64,000 nt of DNA from Saccharicrinis sp963677655 (GTDB lineage: Bacteria; Bacteroidota; Bacteroidia; Bacteroidales; Marinilabiliaceae), in NCBI GenBank assembly GCA_963677655.1, contig OY782088.1; one strand, written 5' to 3'. A model generated the notes under the pieces. The model saw only the letters and a list, made by a program, of their open reading frames with translations, did not search any database and was not told the DNA's origin. This document shows, one piece after another, positions 12,601 to 18,976 of this stretch (the first letter of the stretch is position 1; each line of letters begins with the position of its first letter). The translations under genes were made by a program, and so were the position numbers.

Positions 12601-14289
12601 AATCCAACTAAGAGATGATCCAGCAGATCCGTTCTTAAGTGAAACATCACTCCAGGTTACACCTCCATCAGTACTTTGTTGTAATAAATAATCCACATTT
12701 TCTTCAATATTACTAATTGTAATATTAACACCGCTTAATGGTTCTGTAGTACAATATTTTGTTTTGTTAGCAACTAAAGTTAATATATCAGGATTTTCAT
12801 ATACGGTAAGATTTCCTGTCATTGTACTCCAACATGTTCCCCGGCGTGCACGCACAGTATAAACACCTGCCGTTGATTGATCTCCAAAACTGATTACTCC
12901 CCCTGTAGCTGTAGAACCAAGTCTTGATACACCTGTTGAATTACCATCTCTAAACAAAAAATAAGTTACATCACTTTCTACTGGATCTACCGCACTTCCT
13001 ATTGATACAATACCAGAAGGGCAAATACTTCCGATATAATTCAAATCATATACTAGTGGTATTTTTGTTATGGATGCAGTACCATTCATAGTAGATGTAC
13101 ATTCATAATCATTTGAAGCTTCTACATAATAGGTTCCTATATCCGTTACAGGAGTGAAAGAGAAACTTCCTCCAACAGAAGTAATTGTTTCCACTGAAGT
13201 TACTGTTCCAGCACCATCATCATGCATCAATGTATATTCATCATCAACTGTACTTGTTAACATAGATACCGTTAAACTTGATCCTTCACACACGTCCACT
13301 CCTGAAATGGAATGCACAACTGGAGCTGATCCTACAATAAAAGTAGCATCTATATCAGGATTAACATAACAACCATTAGCATCTGTAACTGTAGTTAAAG
13401 TATATGTACGACTAACCGATTGAGAACCAAAACCTATACTCGTTGTACCTGTTGAAATTCCTGATCCTGAATAATCAGCTTCTGGTGCCCTGCTAATAAC
13501 ATATGAAAAAGGAGATTGAGTCCCGGTAATATTTAAAAGCAATGTTGCATCATATGGAGGACATGTTGTTGGATCTAACGGAGTAAAAGAATTTACTGTG
13601 AAAGAAGGAGCTGTATATGTAAACGTTACAGGAGATACTGTTGATACATCAGCCCAACAATCAATTTCATCGGTTACAATACTTACATTAAACGTTTTCG
13701 TTTCGGAATAAGTTCCATCAAGTACAATCGGATAATCTGTAACCGGAGCAACAACTCCTGTTCTTGTTGCAACTACATCATCATTTTCATCCGTAATTTC
13801 AATGGTGTAGGAATTATGTCCTCCTTCTATGGTTAAATAAACTTCAGGAGAATATTCATCTGCACATACATTGGGTGTATTTGTATAAAATGCAATAACA
13901 ACAGGTGCAGATTCTCCATCAACAGTCTTTAATAATATATCATAAGTTACCCCTCCAACAGTCCAGTCCAGTTGATAATTATGGTTTCCGGTTTCTGTTT
14001 TAGAAACTAAAGCATTTTCATCATTTGATGTAAAGGTTAAGGTTGCTTGATCAGTCCAGGTACCCCCTGTTCTATCTGCAGCAGGAATATAAATCCCTCC
14101 TCCCGTAGAAGCATTTTCAAGAATTTCACTGGCTGGAATCAATCCTGCAGCACAATCTGTAGTATATTGATAAACTTGCGAAAATATATTATTAGAAATC
14201 AAAAGTACAAACACAACAAAACTCAACCGCATCATAAAACGATTGAGTACATCCTTTTTGTGCTGATAGTGTGTGTTAAGATGCATCAT
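2377..14289 (-). CDS. Giant secreted SprB-repeat / Ig-like surface protein, N-terminal part (frame broken near its end)
   Basis: 3970 codons. A hydrophobic signal segment (MRLSFVVFVLLISNNIFSQ, about residues 20-38) starts the protein; the first Met gives an 18-residue lead, so a start at Met19/20 is equally plausible. Residues about 40-1560 are Ig/PKD-like modules, many with a C-[KE]-G entry motif, a 'YTVTAT' strand and 'DNKGCTN' ends. From about residue 1565 onward there are roughly 28 SprB-type repeats (pattern: VxCxGxxDGSI, then GGSGxYxYxW, LxxGTYTVTVTDxxGC, ITEP). SprB-repeat proteins in Bacteroidota are large cell-surface adhesins exported by Sec and then type IX secretion; an adhesin role here is inference. 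The last eight residues (PVIIILG) do not fit the repeat, whereas a shifted frame reads YYIRVTDDAG, so the stop at 2377 looks like a frameshift. No T9SS C-terminal domain is inside the window. Confidence 0.9.
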   Translation of the reverse strand: MMHLNTHYQHKKDVLNRFMMRLSFVVFVLLISNNIFSQVYQYTTDCAAGLIPASEILENASTGGGIYIPAADRTGGTWTDQATLTFTSNDENALVSKTETGNHNYQLDWTVGGVTYDILLKTVDGESAPVVIAFYTNTPNVCADEYSPEVYLTIEGGHNSYTIEITDENDDVVATRTGVVAPVTDYPIVLDGTYSETKTFNVSIVTDEIDCWADVSTVSPVTFTYTAPSFTVNSFTPLDPTTCPPYDATLLLNITGTQSPFSYVISRAPEADYSGSGISTGTTSIGFGSQSVSRTYTLTTVTDANGCYVNPDIDATFIVGSAPVVHSISGVDVCEGSSLTVSMLTSTVDDEYTLMHDDGAGTVTSVETITSVGGSFSFTPVTDIGTYYVEASNDYECTSTMNGTASITKIPLVYDLNYIGSICPSGIVSIGSAVDPVESDVTYFLFRDGNSTGVSRLGSTATGGVISFGDQSTAGVYTVRARRGTCWSTMTGNLTVYENPDILTLVANKTKYCTTEPLSGVNITISNIEENVDYLLQQSTDGGVTWSDVSLKNGSAGSSLSWINLTEGIFRVMASNPGGCSLEMDNRITVTEVTEPDVTSFSVIGSNRRCEDAATTFTLSIELTGNPPYNFDIIDDKGNTVASLAGIGTSTYTYTVNPNDAQTVYSIANLTDVASCSAVDPTPTATVYVDPMPIISFDPLAPEVCKGTSIEVTAYGAGAGGTYFWSAGLGLTQSITVAPSTTTTYTVTATTQYGCSDSENIDVVVNDLPDVTFDTPGDDYDYCENEGNVSLWGTPASGTFSGDGVVTDGSFFDPNPATTNADVTDPADYGANKVTYTYTDNKGCTNSVTKEINVNSIPNVSISSLKDTYCYDESDTFYGFPDGSAVGSIANFTVVGYDDALHKGVWWDQPTSAATATIDATTAVNTIGAKTITVRYEYTDPASCTSIVEQDVTLLPDYSSALSFETLPAKVCETEDPITLTPYLSGIQLTPADGDISFSGPTGSITNDAATGTAKFDPSVAGAGTFDIELTFTDLNGCTGTVSSTVQIGTPLNLVDIPEEYCSSDDDSYTLVGEVNGAAPPNPDATVFKVVAPDATVIVPAAPNNTYDFIPSTLFGNYGGGVYQIIYTYTDENNCVNTLTTDVTIIEELDATFTINDEPYESAQSNYCEDDDPAELEGHADLSGAKAIGTVSSVFTGNGVSGNGIDGGFFNPADAAVSHTSANTITHTVIHTVNGKSCPSPVETFDVYVNDVEVGINNIKPSKEYCTNEGTSIINVNGIDAADGDATFYATKNGASTVFLVDNNDNTATLDPSVGAGTYVITLEFIQSDAKGGCSTVVTQTVEVLADNPVTFSGVTDDQDICISSAPITLRGDMFTNGTGNFTISPIVAGGIENTGTDDLGNAISDDDGIANLVPSALAIGPYTITYTFVNEAGCETTAEKTINIVSAPTTIFDVTVSDKNGNPFGAYCDDDDPAIKGVRIGLSGSNTGVTYELLLGGTSLDPKVEFTGNGSAFFFQSGTPLADIRFTTEGIYTVKAVQNDCDALMNGSISVEQYELVLEEKSVNDVSCNGLEDGIVVLKVTGGSGTYEYSINGGTDWQASPEFKGLDADDYVFSVKDLSSAGCEKLDELNVTVSEPSVISIIEDASQNTNVGCIPCNAGVDCEGSATVSISGGTPDYTKFDNGYDISWSTGGDEFTETSMPAGTHSVTVTDGNGCVESLNVDIDVNPTLELVEDADPALHIDNVCNGEDEGSYVVTASGGSGTYQFALTDPGTTTPTWRESNYGAGGNQYQVKKLTTGTYTNIWVRDRNVNYNRCYTQLDGSIVITEPTALLLVEESKSEKTCNEASDGSFIVRASGGLSGTYQFSETDPALGAVSWEEANDGVDGYEVTGLSDGTYTIWMRDKANTSCDVVEVSVTLSDILPLSYTLVEHTNVLCYSDNTGRLEVLAQGGSGNYVYQWEDASGIISTNAYAEYLFEGDYTLTITDVDADPVNCSPLTEVFTITEPLNPLVINELSTKDNDCSATSIGSIQIDITGGTAPYNITWSNGIQNTESITGLIPGDYTVSVTDDNGCTIDNSATPITIGELTDITMVPASISLVHNNCYLDNSGSIAFQVIGGSGEYMFRLQGDEIRDWVAPVPVSSDTYLFEDLYAGTYEVMVRDANNSSCEYSLGSYTITQPNELTISNDPVTGLHNVSCYGDNDGWFTITATGGSGDYDYSLDNGATWTNVAQINTYTFSTLFKGTYLAKVRDFNEPSCVSSTLQVDVDQAAKVQAAVVSITNTTCFNTSDGVVTVTANGGSGNYDYYCIETMSWDDDGIFNLPKGTYTFIAQDEDVVGCVSDATAPIVVDGPLDFTTTLDATTNITCNGDSDGEIYLSSEFSTGSTGLFEYSVDGTNYQASPITGLDAGVYVVTVRDANHPSCINTLSNTVTLTEPDPLTHVLNDITDVQCNGDDNGSIKITVSEGTPNYSYQWSGVSDANGGKTDNPTNLSAGIYNVSIIDDHGCAILPKPEYTITEPEVLEAEYQVVHVELGGQSTGSIAISNISGGPTTNYDVLWADNGSTSMSRTALESGIYSFTVYSRDDLGVVLCERTYDIPVIDLSLPLDFGLVSTDAECYGSDGNIELTIKSGNYPYTITWSKAGTIVGSKTTDDIITNISVPYGVYEVNVTDASTASITKTATINQPDDFTISAYVNTDKICDGDLATIAVTISGDAWDNAVAPKGDGFNVSWIDPDGLTIANGTFTNESIQTNLTKSGNYTVKIYDNSNSSCLKNETITVSDPQPLGISETINPVTCYNGTDGSISIIPTGRPAGHGFSYTWEKYDGTNWNVLAGETASTITKKAAGTYRVTIQSVSTVCNYTSDDLIIIQPDEVEASVTHSDIITCYGDDSGIINLTNITGGTEPYRYTINGEEEILSVGTTNYNIEDLTSQSYTIELKDVNGCVSTTYSVDILEPEELTIDVTTATIDCKTVNSGVIELAIDGGRIISNEQQYLVVVSPEGKSDIILNPISNATGAQISVSDPLLTGLAENIYEVKVLDLNSEAIDKCIVSEVVNLEHVHAIADVTGATCKGVSNGSILNVQITGTSNYNYSWSTTDGTGIDNMNLDQSGLSKGTYTLTIEDLDRPGCTATFDFVVDYKNTISITGDIVDVICNGEESGAINLSLVGIGSGTTYSWTGPSDFTFDNNTLQDQNSLPQGNYTVTLETTLDGQQCVASKTFTVSEPDAITYNAYFEYAACDPYQRTLVVDNVKGGTGTYDYSWNGPAFSPAVPSNPTSVLITQGGTYTITVSDVNLCDVTKTVIVPNEITIDYDQTNVKCFNGDNGSINISNIYGGSGSYSYSWTGPASYTGPKTTRNIDHLKAGTYVLTITDNNENVGGSYCSRDFSFTILQPSEIEIAPTVKDVSCYGRSDGQIEIGVLGGSGSYAYEWSPVVSPNLITDKNQYNLPADDYTVTVTDDSLCIATLTIPVVQDTKIQLSAVIKDTQCDGTAGEIDLTVTGGSGDVTGLYDEYEYDWSSLDGSGLNTTGIDQTGLSGGTFTVVVTDTLDGRSCIAQLSRTLTHELETVDEVVTPVTCSGNDDGSISFNVIGGAGNYSYSWSVVAGSGGNPLGLVVSEKNQSGLSEGQYQVVITDERADGTICNITRVYEVTASTWLDVSVAEFESNMCYGAATGKLVASVVGGSGNYSYEWNGPDEFSAITSSIEDLVQGSYELKVTDDVLGCTYINTYEINGPLEPIQVDNVIVTPVLCYGEPTGEINVVVSGGTPPYTYQWNGPAVATGSNPTGLIAGIYDLKIIDANLCELDYFNIEITQPETHVILNNPVIVNASDVGEIDGQITVDVSGGVAPYSYEWYDSSDTPLGVNDRILSGYGADTYRVIVTDYNGCKYELTGLTISEPGASLGFNTTDIQISPCNGSANGEIHITSIYGGTPLSTNNYNIQITGPGTNVNEDNTSYDLEELVPVIIILG

Positions 14290-14468
14290 ACTATATATAG
14301 TTTAAGTCCCCTTTAGGTATTGATATACAACTGCTTAAATAAACAATTACATTTGGCCAAATAATACCTGAGACTGTATACGCTCATTTTTAAAAATTGT
14401 TTAATAAAGTTAAAGGTTTCTTTCACATCCTCTTTTAAATATCTGGCAACAAATATGATAAAAATATT

Positions 14469-14548
14469 CAGTTCTCAGTCCTCAGTAGGCAGTCCTCAGT
14501 AGGCAGTCTTCAGTACTCAGTACTCAGTATGTCAGTACTCAGCCTTCA
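14469..14548. repeat. Degenerate CAGT(N3) tandem repeat
   Basis: CAGT recurs about every 7 bases, for example CAGTCCTCAGTAGG and CAGTACTCAGTACT, with small slips. A short relative (CAGTCCACAGTCGGCAG) occurs near 23336. It does not encode a protein and has no direct-repeat/spacer structure. Confidence 0.75.
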
Positions 14549-14558
14549 GATCTCTACT

Positions 14559-14619
14559 TCCTTTAACCTTTATCCTTTAACCTTTAACCATTATCTTTTA
14601 TCCTTGTCACCCTTTAACC
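14559..14619. repeat. Degenerate CTTTAACC tandem repeat
   Basis: Repeats of CTTTAACC / CCTTTATC units sit directly before the dprA stop codon. Simple repeats of this style are familiar as intergenic filler in Bacteroidota; function unknown. Confidence 0.7.
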
Positions 14620-14624
14620 TTAAT

Positions 14625-15734
14625 TTATATACACCGGTAAATATTACCCGGCAAACTTTTTACTAATCCTTCAAATTCTAACTGAAGCATTAGTGACGAT
14701 ATTTTATTAACAGGTTTCCCTGATTTTATACTTAATAAATTCAGTGTCGCTTCTTTTTCTTGTCGCAACATATTATAAATTATTCCGGCTTCCCCTTCTG
14801 GTTGCACAAACATCGATAACTGCTTAGCATTTGATTTTTCATTTCTTCTTTCCCAACCTAATGAATACTCCAAATCATTTATTCCTTCAACCATGGCTGC
14901 CACATTGGTTTTAATTAACTTGTTACAACCTTTTGAAAACTCATCGTCAACCCTGCCCGGGAAAGCTAATACATCCCTATTATAAGATTGGGCTAAATGA
15001 GCAGTTATTAAGGATCCACCTTTCACAGCTGATTCTACAACCAACGTAGCGTCTGATAATCCTGCAATAATCCGGTTTCTTTTTACAAAATTCTGACGAT
15101 CCGGATTTGTTCCACTCATAAATTCTGTAACCAAAGCCCCTGATCCCAATAACTTTTTTGCTGTATCCTGATGCAACCTTGGATAAGTACGATCTAATCC
15201 ATGTGCCAGAACAGCAATTGTTGGTAATCCAAATTCCAAAGCTGCCTTATGTGCGCAAATATCAACTCCATAAGCCAATCCACTAACTATTGTTGTATTT
15301 GGATAATAATGAGCAATATCCTTAATTAAATTCCTGCAATTATCCTTTCCGTTTTCTGTAACATTTCTAGTCCCTACAACAGCGAGCATTTTATTAGAAT
15401 CAAGCGAATGATTTCCGCTATAATAAATTATTGCCGGTGCATCTTCACATTGATTTAAACGCAAAGGATATGATTCATCCAGAAAGAAACTCACCTTTAA
15501 ATTATTCTTCTCAATATAATTAACTTCCTGTTCTGCTCTTTTTAAAACATTCGAATTAAAAATTAATGAAGCTTGTTTTTGACCAATCCCTGGTATTTTA
15601 GATAACACGGACTCTTTTTCTTTGAAAATAGCCTCCACATCACCTACATAAGCAACTACATTTCTAATCAAAACAGGACCTAGTCCTTTTACCAGGCTTA
15701 AAGCAATTTTGTATTTTAGGTTGGAATGGTTCAC
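14625..15734 (-). CDS. dprA: DNA processing protein DprA (Smf)
   Basis: 369 residues, normal length for the family. DprA binds incoming single-stranded DNA and loads RecA during natural transformation; it acts in the cytoplasm. Residues about 5-65 resemble the N-terminal helix-hairpin-helix region (KIPGIGQKQASLIF). The Rossmann-like DprA core follows, with AVVGTRN, SGLAYGVD, ALVTEF, RNRIIAGLS, SAVKGGSLITA and AFPGRVDD in the expected order. The last 60 residues fit the winged-helix DprA C-terminal domain. It appears to be a single gene, with repeat-rich DNA on both sides. Identity is secure; actual competence of the organism is not shown here. Confidence 0.96.
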   Translation of the reverse strand: MNHSNLKYKIALSLVKGLGPVLIRNVVAYVGDVEAIFKEKESVLSKIPGIGQKQASLIFNSNVLKRAEQEVNYIEKNNLKVSFFLDESYPLRLNQCEDAPAIIYYSGNHSLDSNKMLAVVGTRNVTENGKDNCRNLIKDIAHYYPNTTIVSGLAYGVDICAHKAALEFGLPTIAVLAHGLDRTYPRLHQDTAKKLLGSGALVTEFMSGTNPDRQNFVKRNRIIAGLSDATLVVESAVKGGSLITAHLAQSYNRDVLAFPGRVDDEFSKGCNKLIKTNVAAMVEGINDLEYSLGWERRNEKSNAKQLSMFVQPEGEAGIIYNMLRQEKEATLNLLSIKSGKPVNKISSLMLQLEFEGLVKSLPGNIYRCI

Positions 15735-16828
15735 TAACTCATGGATTTATTGAAGTTAAATATAGATATTTAAACATAATCCACCCACGAATCCCTAATT
15801 CAAATACAAACATTTGAATATACTTTTAAACACTCCTTCCAAATTGCGGAAAAGAATTATGAAAAAAGGGATTGGATGTTAACTATTAATTGTTTATCAA
15901 AGCTTATAAACCACAACGAATACAAAAAATATCTCAATACACAAAGTATACTCTTTACTAAGAAACAACTTCAGTATTCCCGTTTTATTTTAGCTTACAT
16001 ACAGAAGGCTGAAATTTACATCTGCTTAAACAAAATCACCTCTCCTCATTCCTCTCCTCTAGGAGAGGATGCCGTAATGTATAAGCCTCCTCTAACTCCC
16101 CCAAAAGGGGAGAACTGATTTGCTGCTTGTAAATAATTCAACCTTACAAAGAATAAAATTTAACACCACAATTTATTACAAAGCAATAATAATCCTGTTA
16201 ATCTTGTTAATCCTGTCCCAATAATATTCCTTTTGCTTGGCATAACGTCCCGCTATGCCAAGCCTACTCAGGCCTCTGGCCTAACTAAATTAGAACAGCC
16301 TCTTCCTTGTTAGGCATCCCTGTTTTCCAAAGACTTAATTTTGTATTTGACTGAAAACAAATCACCTCTCCTCATTCCTCTACTAAAGGAGAGGATGCCG
16401 TAATGTATAAGCCTCCTCTAACTCCCCCAAAAGGGGAGAACTGATTTGCTGCTTGTAAATAATTCAACCTTACAAAGAATGAAATTTAACACCACAATTT
16501 ATTACAAAGCAATAATAATCCTGTTAATCTTGTTAATCCTGTCCCAATAATATTCCTTTTGCTTGGCATAACGTCCCGCTATGCCAAGCCTACTCAGGCC
16601 TCTGGCCTAACTAAATTAGAACAGCCTCTTCCTTGTTAGGCATCCCTGTTTTCCAAAGACTTAATTTTGTATTTGACTGAAAACAAATCACCTCTCCTCG
16701 TTCCTCTACTAAAGGAGAGGATGCCGTGACATATAGTATTATTTGATGACAAATTCTTACTTAATCCTTATCAACATCTCCACTTACCTCGGCCATTCGG
16801 AGCATCTCCTCTTTGCAATTTCGCCTTC
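15735..16828. other. Gene-free region dominated by a 326-bp tandem duplication
   Basis: Between dprA and folE there is no convincing gene. An 80-codon frame at 15876-16118 enters the repeat and ends in a PLTPPKGEN-like tail. Such tails typically come from translating CTCCCC..GGGGAG repeats, so I do not call it. The tandem repeat occupies 16035-16727. Confidence 0.75.
16035..16727. repeat. 326-bp tandem repeat, 2.1 copies
   Basis: Copy 1 is 16035-16360, copy 2 is 16361-16686, and a 41-base start of copy 3 is 16687-16727. The spacing is exactly 326 at several anchors (ATCACCTCTCCTC; GCTTGGCATAACG at 16235 and 16561). The copies differ at only a few bases. Each unit holds several potential hairpins: GCTTGGCATA..TATGCCAAGC (16235-16263), AGGCC..GGCCT, and CTCCCC..GGGGAG. 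No open frame spans a unit. It may be a non-autonomous repetitive element or a local duplication. Confidence 0.9.
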
Positions 16829-17455
16829 TTAATGTAGCTTATTTGATATGATATTAAAGAACTCCTCCCTTGTAGCTTGATTCTTTAAAAAGGCACCGGT
16901 AAAATCTGATGTTGTTGTCACCGAATGTTGTTTTTGAACTCCTCTCATTTGCATACACATGTGCTGAGCTTCAATTACAACGGCTACACCAAGAGGATTT
17001 AAGGTATTTTGAATAGCATCTTTTATTTGCGTAGTTAACCGTTCCTGCACTTGTAATCTACGCGCAAAAGCTTCTACAACCCTGGCAATTTTACTTAATC
17101 CGGTAATATGATGTTTTGGAATATAGGCAACATGAGCTTTTCCAAAAAATGGAAGCATATGATGTTCACAAAGCGAATATAATTCAATATCCTTTACAAC
17201 AACCATCTGTTGATAATCTTCACGAAACATTGCAGACTTAATAATCTCCTCCGGATCCATTTGATACCCTTGAGTTAAAAACTGCATTGCTTTAGCAACT
17301 CTCAATGGTGTTTTAACCAATCCTTCTCGCTCAACATCTTCACCCAGCAAGGTTATCACCTCACTAAAATGCTCGGAAAGCTTATTGGTTTTATCATCAT
17401 CAAACTTTTCTACTTTACTATATCCGCTATTATCACCATTTAAAGTAAATTCCAT
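16829..17455 (-). CDS. folE: GTP cyclohydrolase I
   Basis: 208 residues, normal length. It converts GTP to 7,8-dihydroneopterin triphosphate, the first step of folate (or pterin/queuosine-type) synthesis, as a cytoplasmic decamer. The zinc-binding and active-site signature is visible: SLCEHHMLPFFGK (Cys96, His98/99), then HITGLSKIARVVEAFARRLQ, and AQHMCMQMRGV with Cys167 as the third zinc ligand. It stands alone; the nearest minus-strand gene is more than 1.5 kb upstream. A hairpin with U-tracts on both sides (17607-17635) lies about 150 bases before the start codon and could isolate it from read-through or act in its leader. Confidence 0.97.
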   Translation of the reverse strand: MEFTLNGDNSGYSKVEKFDDDKTNKLSEHFSEVITLLGEDVEREGLVKTPLRVAKAMQFLTQGYQMDPEEIIKSAMFREDYQQMVVVKDIELYSLCEHHMLPFFGKAHVAYIPKHHITGLSKIARVVEAFARRLQVQERLTTQIKDAIQNTLNPLGVAVVIEAQHMCMQMRGVQKQHSVTTTSDFTGAFLKNQATREEFFNIISNKLH

Positions 17456-18169
17456 TTTATACCTTTTAAATTCAAAATGATTGAGGTATAATGCCGATGG
17501 CTATTTAAAGATCAAATACTAACAAAGTGTTGTTATTGATCTTTGAAAATACGAATCGGTATTACTATCAATTTGTTAATTTTCTCTCCGTCGACAAAAT
17601 TCATAAAAAAAAGTCAGCTAAACACTGACTTTTTTAATTTTTATTTGAATTTACTGCTTTTTTATGAATATTACATAAGTTAACCAATTCAAGAACATTT
17701 ATAATTAATTTATATCTACCCCACACCTGCTTCGTACCCTAGTCGTAACTACTGCGACTCTCCTTCACTACACCCTCACTATTGGTTCACTATTCCTTCA
17801 CTATTGGCTCACTGATTAGTGACCTTATTGTGCATGATATGTGTACTCCATCCAATGAAAATATGTTCCATATTGGTAGCAGGTACGCAGCGGTTACGAA
17901 GCAGTTATAGAGCGAGTCATACTAAAACAACCATATTTTAATCAAAGCATAGATTTATTTATATCTCCCGCAAAGCAACGCAAAGAAGAAATTTACATTT
18001 CACTTATATGGGCGAATTAAAAAGAAACGAACTTCTTCATACATAGCCCGCAAAGCATAATCCTTGTGGATTTTAGGTAAAAACACAATAGTTCAAAATC
18101 AATCTGGAATATAGAATATTCGGCATATTTATTGCATTATTCCATATTATTAACCAAAATTTCCTTATT
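17456..18169. other. Gene-free region between folE and a DUF6266 gene
   Basis: Contains the hairpin at 17607-17635 and a run of imperfect TTCACTATTGG / CTCACTATTGG units at about 17764-17818. Near 17968 there is a CCGCAAAGCAACGCAAAG-like stretch typical of Bacteroidota intergenic repeats. No open frame or RNA was recognised. Confidence 0.6.
17607..17635. terminator. Bidirectional-type hairpin with T tracts upstream of folE
   Basis: Perfect 11-bp stem AAAAAAGTCAG / CTGACTTTTTT with a 7-base loop, and A/T runs on both sides. It works as an intrinsic terminator in either direction. No gene ends close by on either strand, so its owner is unclear. Confidence 0.6.
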
Positions 18170-18808
18170 ATGGCACGATTAAATAATGGTATTTTAAACG
18201 GAGGCAGTGGCAAAGTTGGCAATGTAATAATGTACACTCGATATGGTCAGGACTTTATCAGAGTTAAACCAAGCTTCCCCAAAGATAAAAAAACACCTCG
18301 GCAACTTGCACAAAGACAAAAAATGGCGCTCATTCATCAATTTCTACGTCCAGCAAAAGAATTGATTCATAGAACCTTTGCTAATGACAGCTCAACACGC
18401 AGCCCTTATCAGTCTGCACAATCATACAATTTAAAACATGCAATAGCAGGTGAATATCCCAATCAATACATTGATACAGAAAAAGGGTTATTATCAAAAG
18501 GAAATATCCCATTGCCCACAGATATCAATTACACAGCACAAAATAAAGGCATATGCATTAATTGGAATACCGACACATTAAAACCATATGCCAATAATTA
18601 CGATTCCTTGATGTTGGCATGGAGATTTAAAGAAAGTGGTTTTATTGATTTTTTAAACGTTGGAGCAAGAAGACATCATGGTACTTTTACATGGAACCAA
18701 ATAACATCTGAAAGCCTTAAGAATTATACAATATGGTTAATTTTCAGGGATTGGGAAGAAACTGATTACAGCAACAGTTATTGCCTGCATGTTGCAGAAA
18801 AATTATAA
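18170..18808 (+). CDS. DUF6266 family protein
   Basis: 212 residues. The N-terminus has the family hallmark MARLNNGILNGGSGKVGNV, followed by a basic, K/R-rich stretch (RVKPSFPKDKKTPRQLAQRQ). The rest is polar, with aromatic residues spread through a probable beta-rich C-terminal half and no signal peptide or membrane segment. DUF6266 proteins are widespread in Bacteroidota and have no established function that I know of. It is a lone plus-strand gene with long non-coding DNA in front and a 14-bp inverted repeat just after it. Isolation and repeat-rich flanks are consistent with recent insertion, but that is only inference. Confidence 0.8.
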   Translation: MARLNNGILNGGSGKVGNVIMYTRYGQDFIRVKPSFPKDKKTPRQLAQRQKMALIHQFLRPAKELIHRTFANDSSTRSPYQSAQSYNLKHAIAGEYPNQYIDTEKGLLSKGNIPLPTDINYTAQNKGICINWNTDTLKPYANNYDSLMLAWRFKESGFIDFLNVGARRHHGTFTWNQITSESLKNYTIWLIFRDWEETDYSNSYCLHVAEKL

Positions 18809-18879
18809 ACTGAGGATATGTAAAATGTTTGAAAGGATTAAGGAACACTGTGTTTATGATAAAATATTATCAAATAAAG

Positions 18880-18926
18880 TTGCATATTTATCATCCTAAA
18901 CAAATATTAGTTTGATAAATATGCAA
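18880..18926. terminator. Inverted repeat between convergent genes
   Basis: Perfect 14-bp arms TTGCATATTTATCA (18880-18893) and TGATAAATATGCAA (18913-18926) with a 19-base loop. It sits between the ends of the DUF6266 gene and the convergent secreted protein gene. No strong T run follows, so a classical terminator is only likely, not certain. Confidence 0.5.
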
Positions 18927-18976
18927 TAAACGCGAAACAGTATTTTATTTATTTGTTATCCTACATAAATCAATCA

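Larger units (their letters stand above)
14290..14624. other. Intergenic region with two simple degenerate repeats
   Basis: Lies between the giant surface gene start and the dprA stop. It should contain the promoter of the surface gene, but I see no clean TTTG / TAnnTTTG pair. The right half is made of the two low-complexity repeats listed separately. No gene or RNA was recognised. Confidence 0.6.

Noticed and set aside
14469..14548. Possible CRISPR array
   Set aside because: The unit is about 7 bases with no unique spacers; simple repeat only.
15876..16118. 80-codon plus-strand frame
   Set aside because: Its second half is translated from the 326-bp repeat (PLTPPKGEN-type tail), and the first half has no family match or ribosome site; not a gene.
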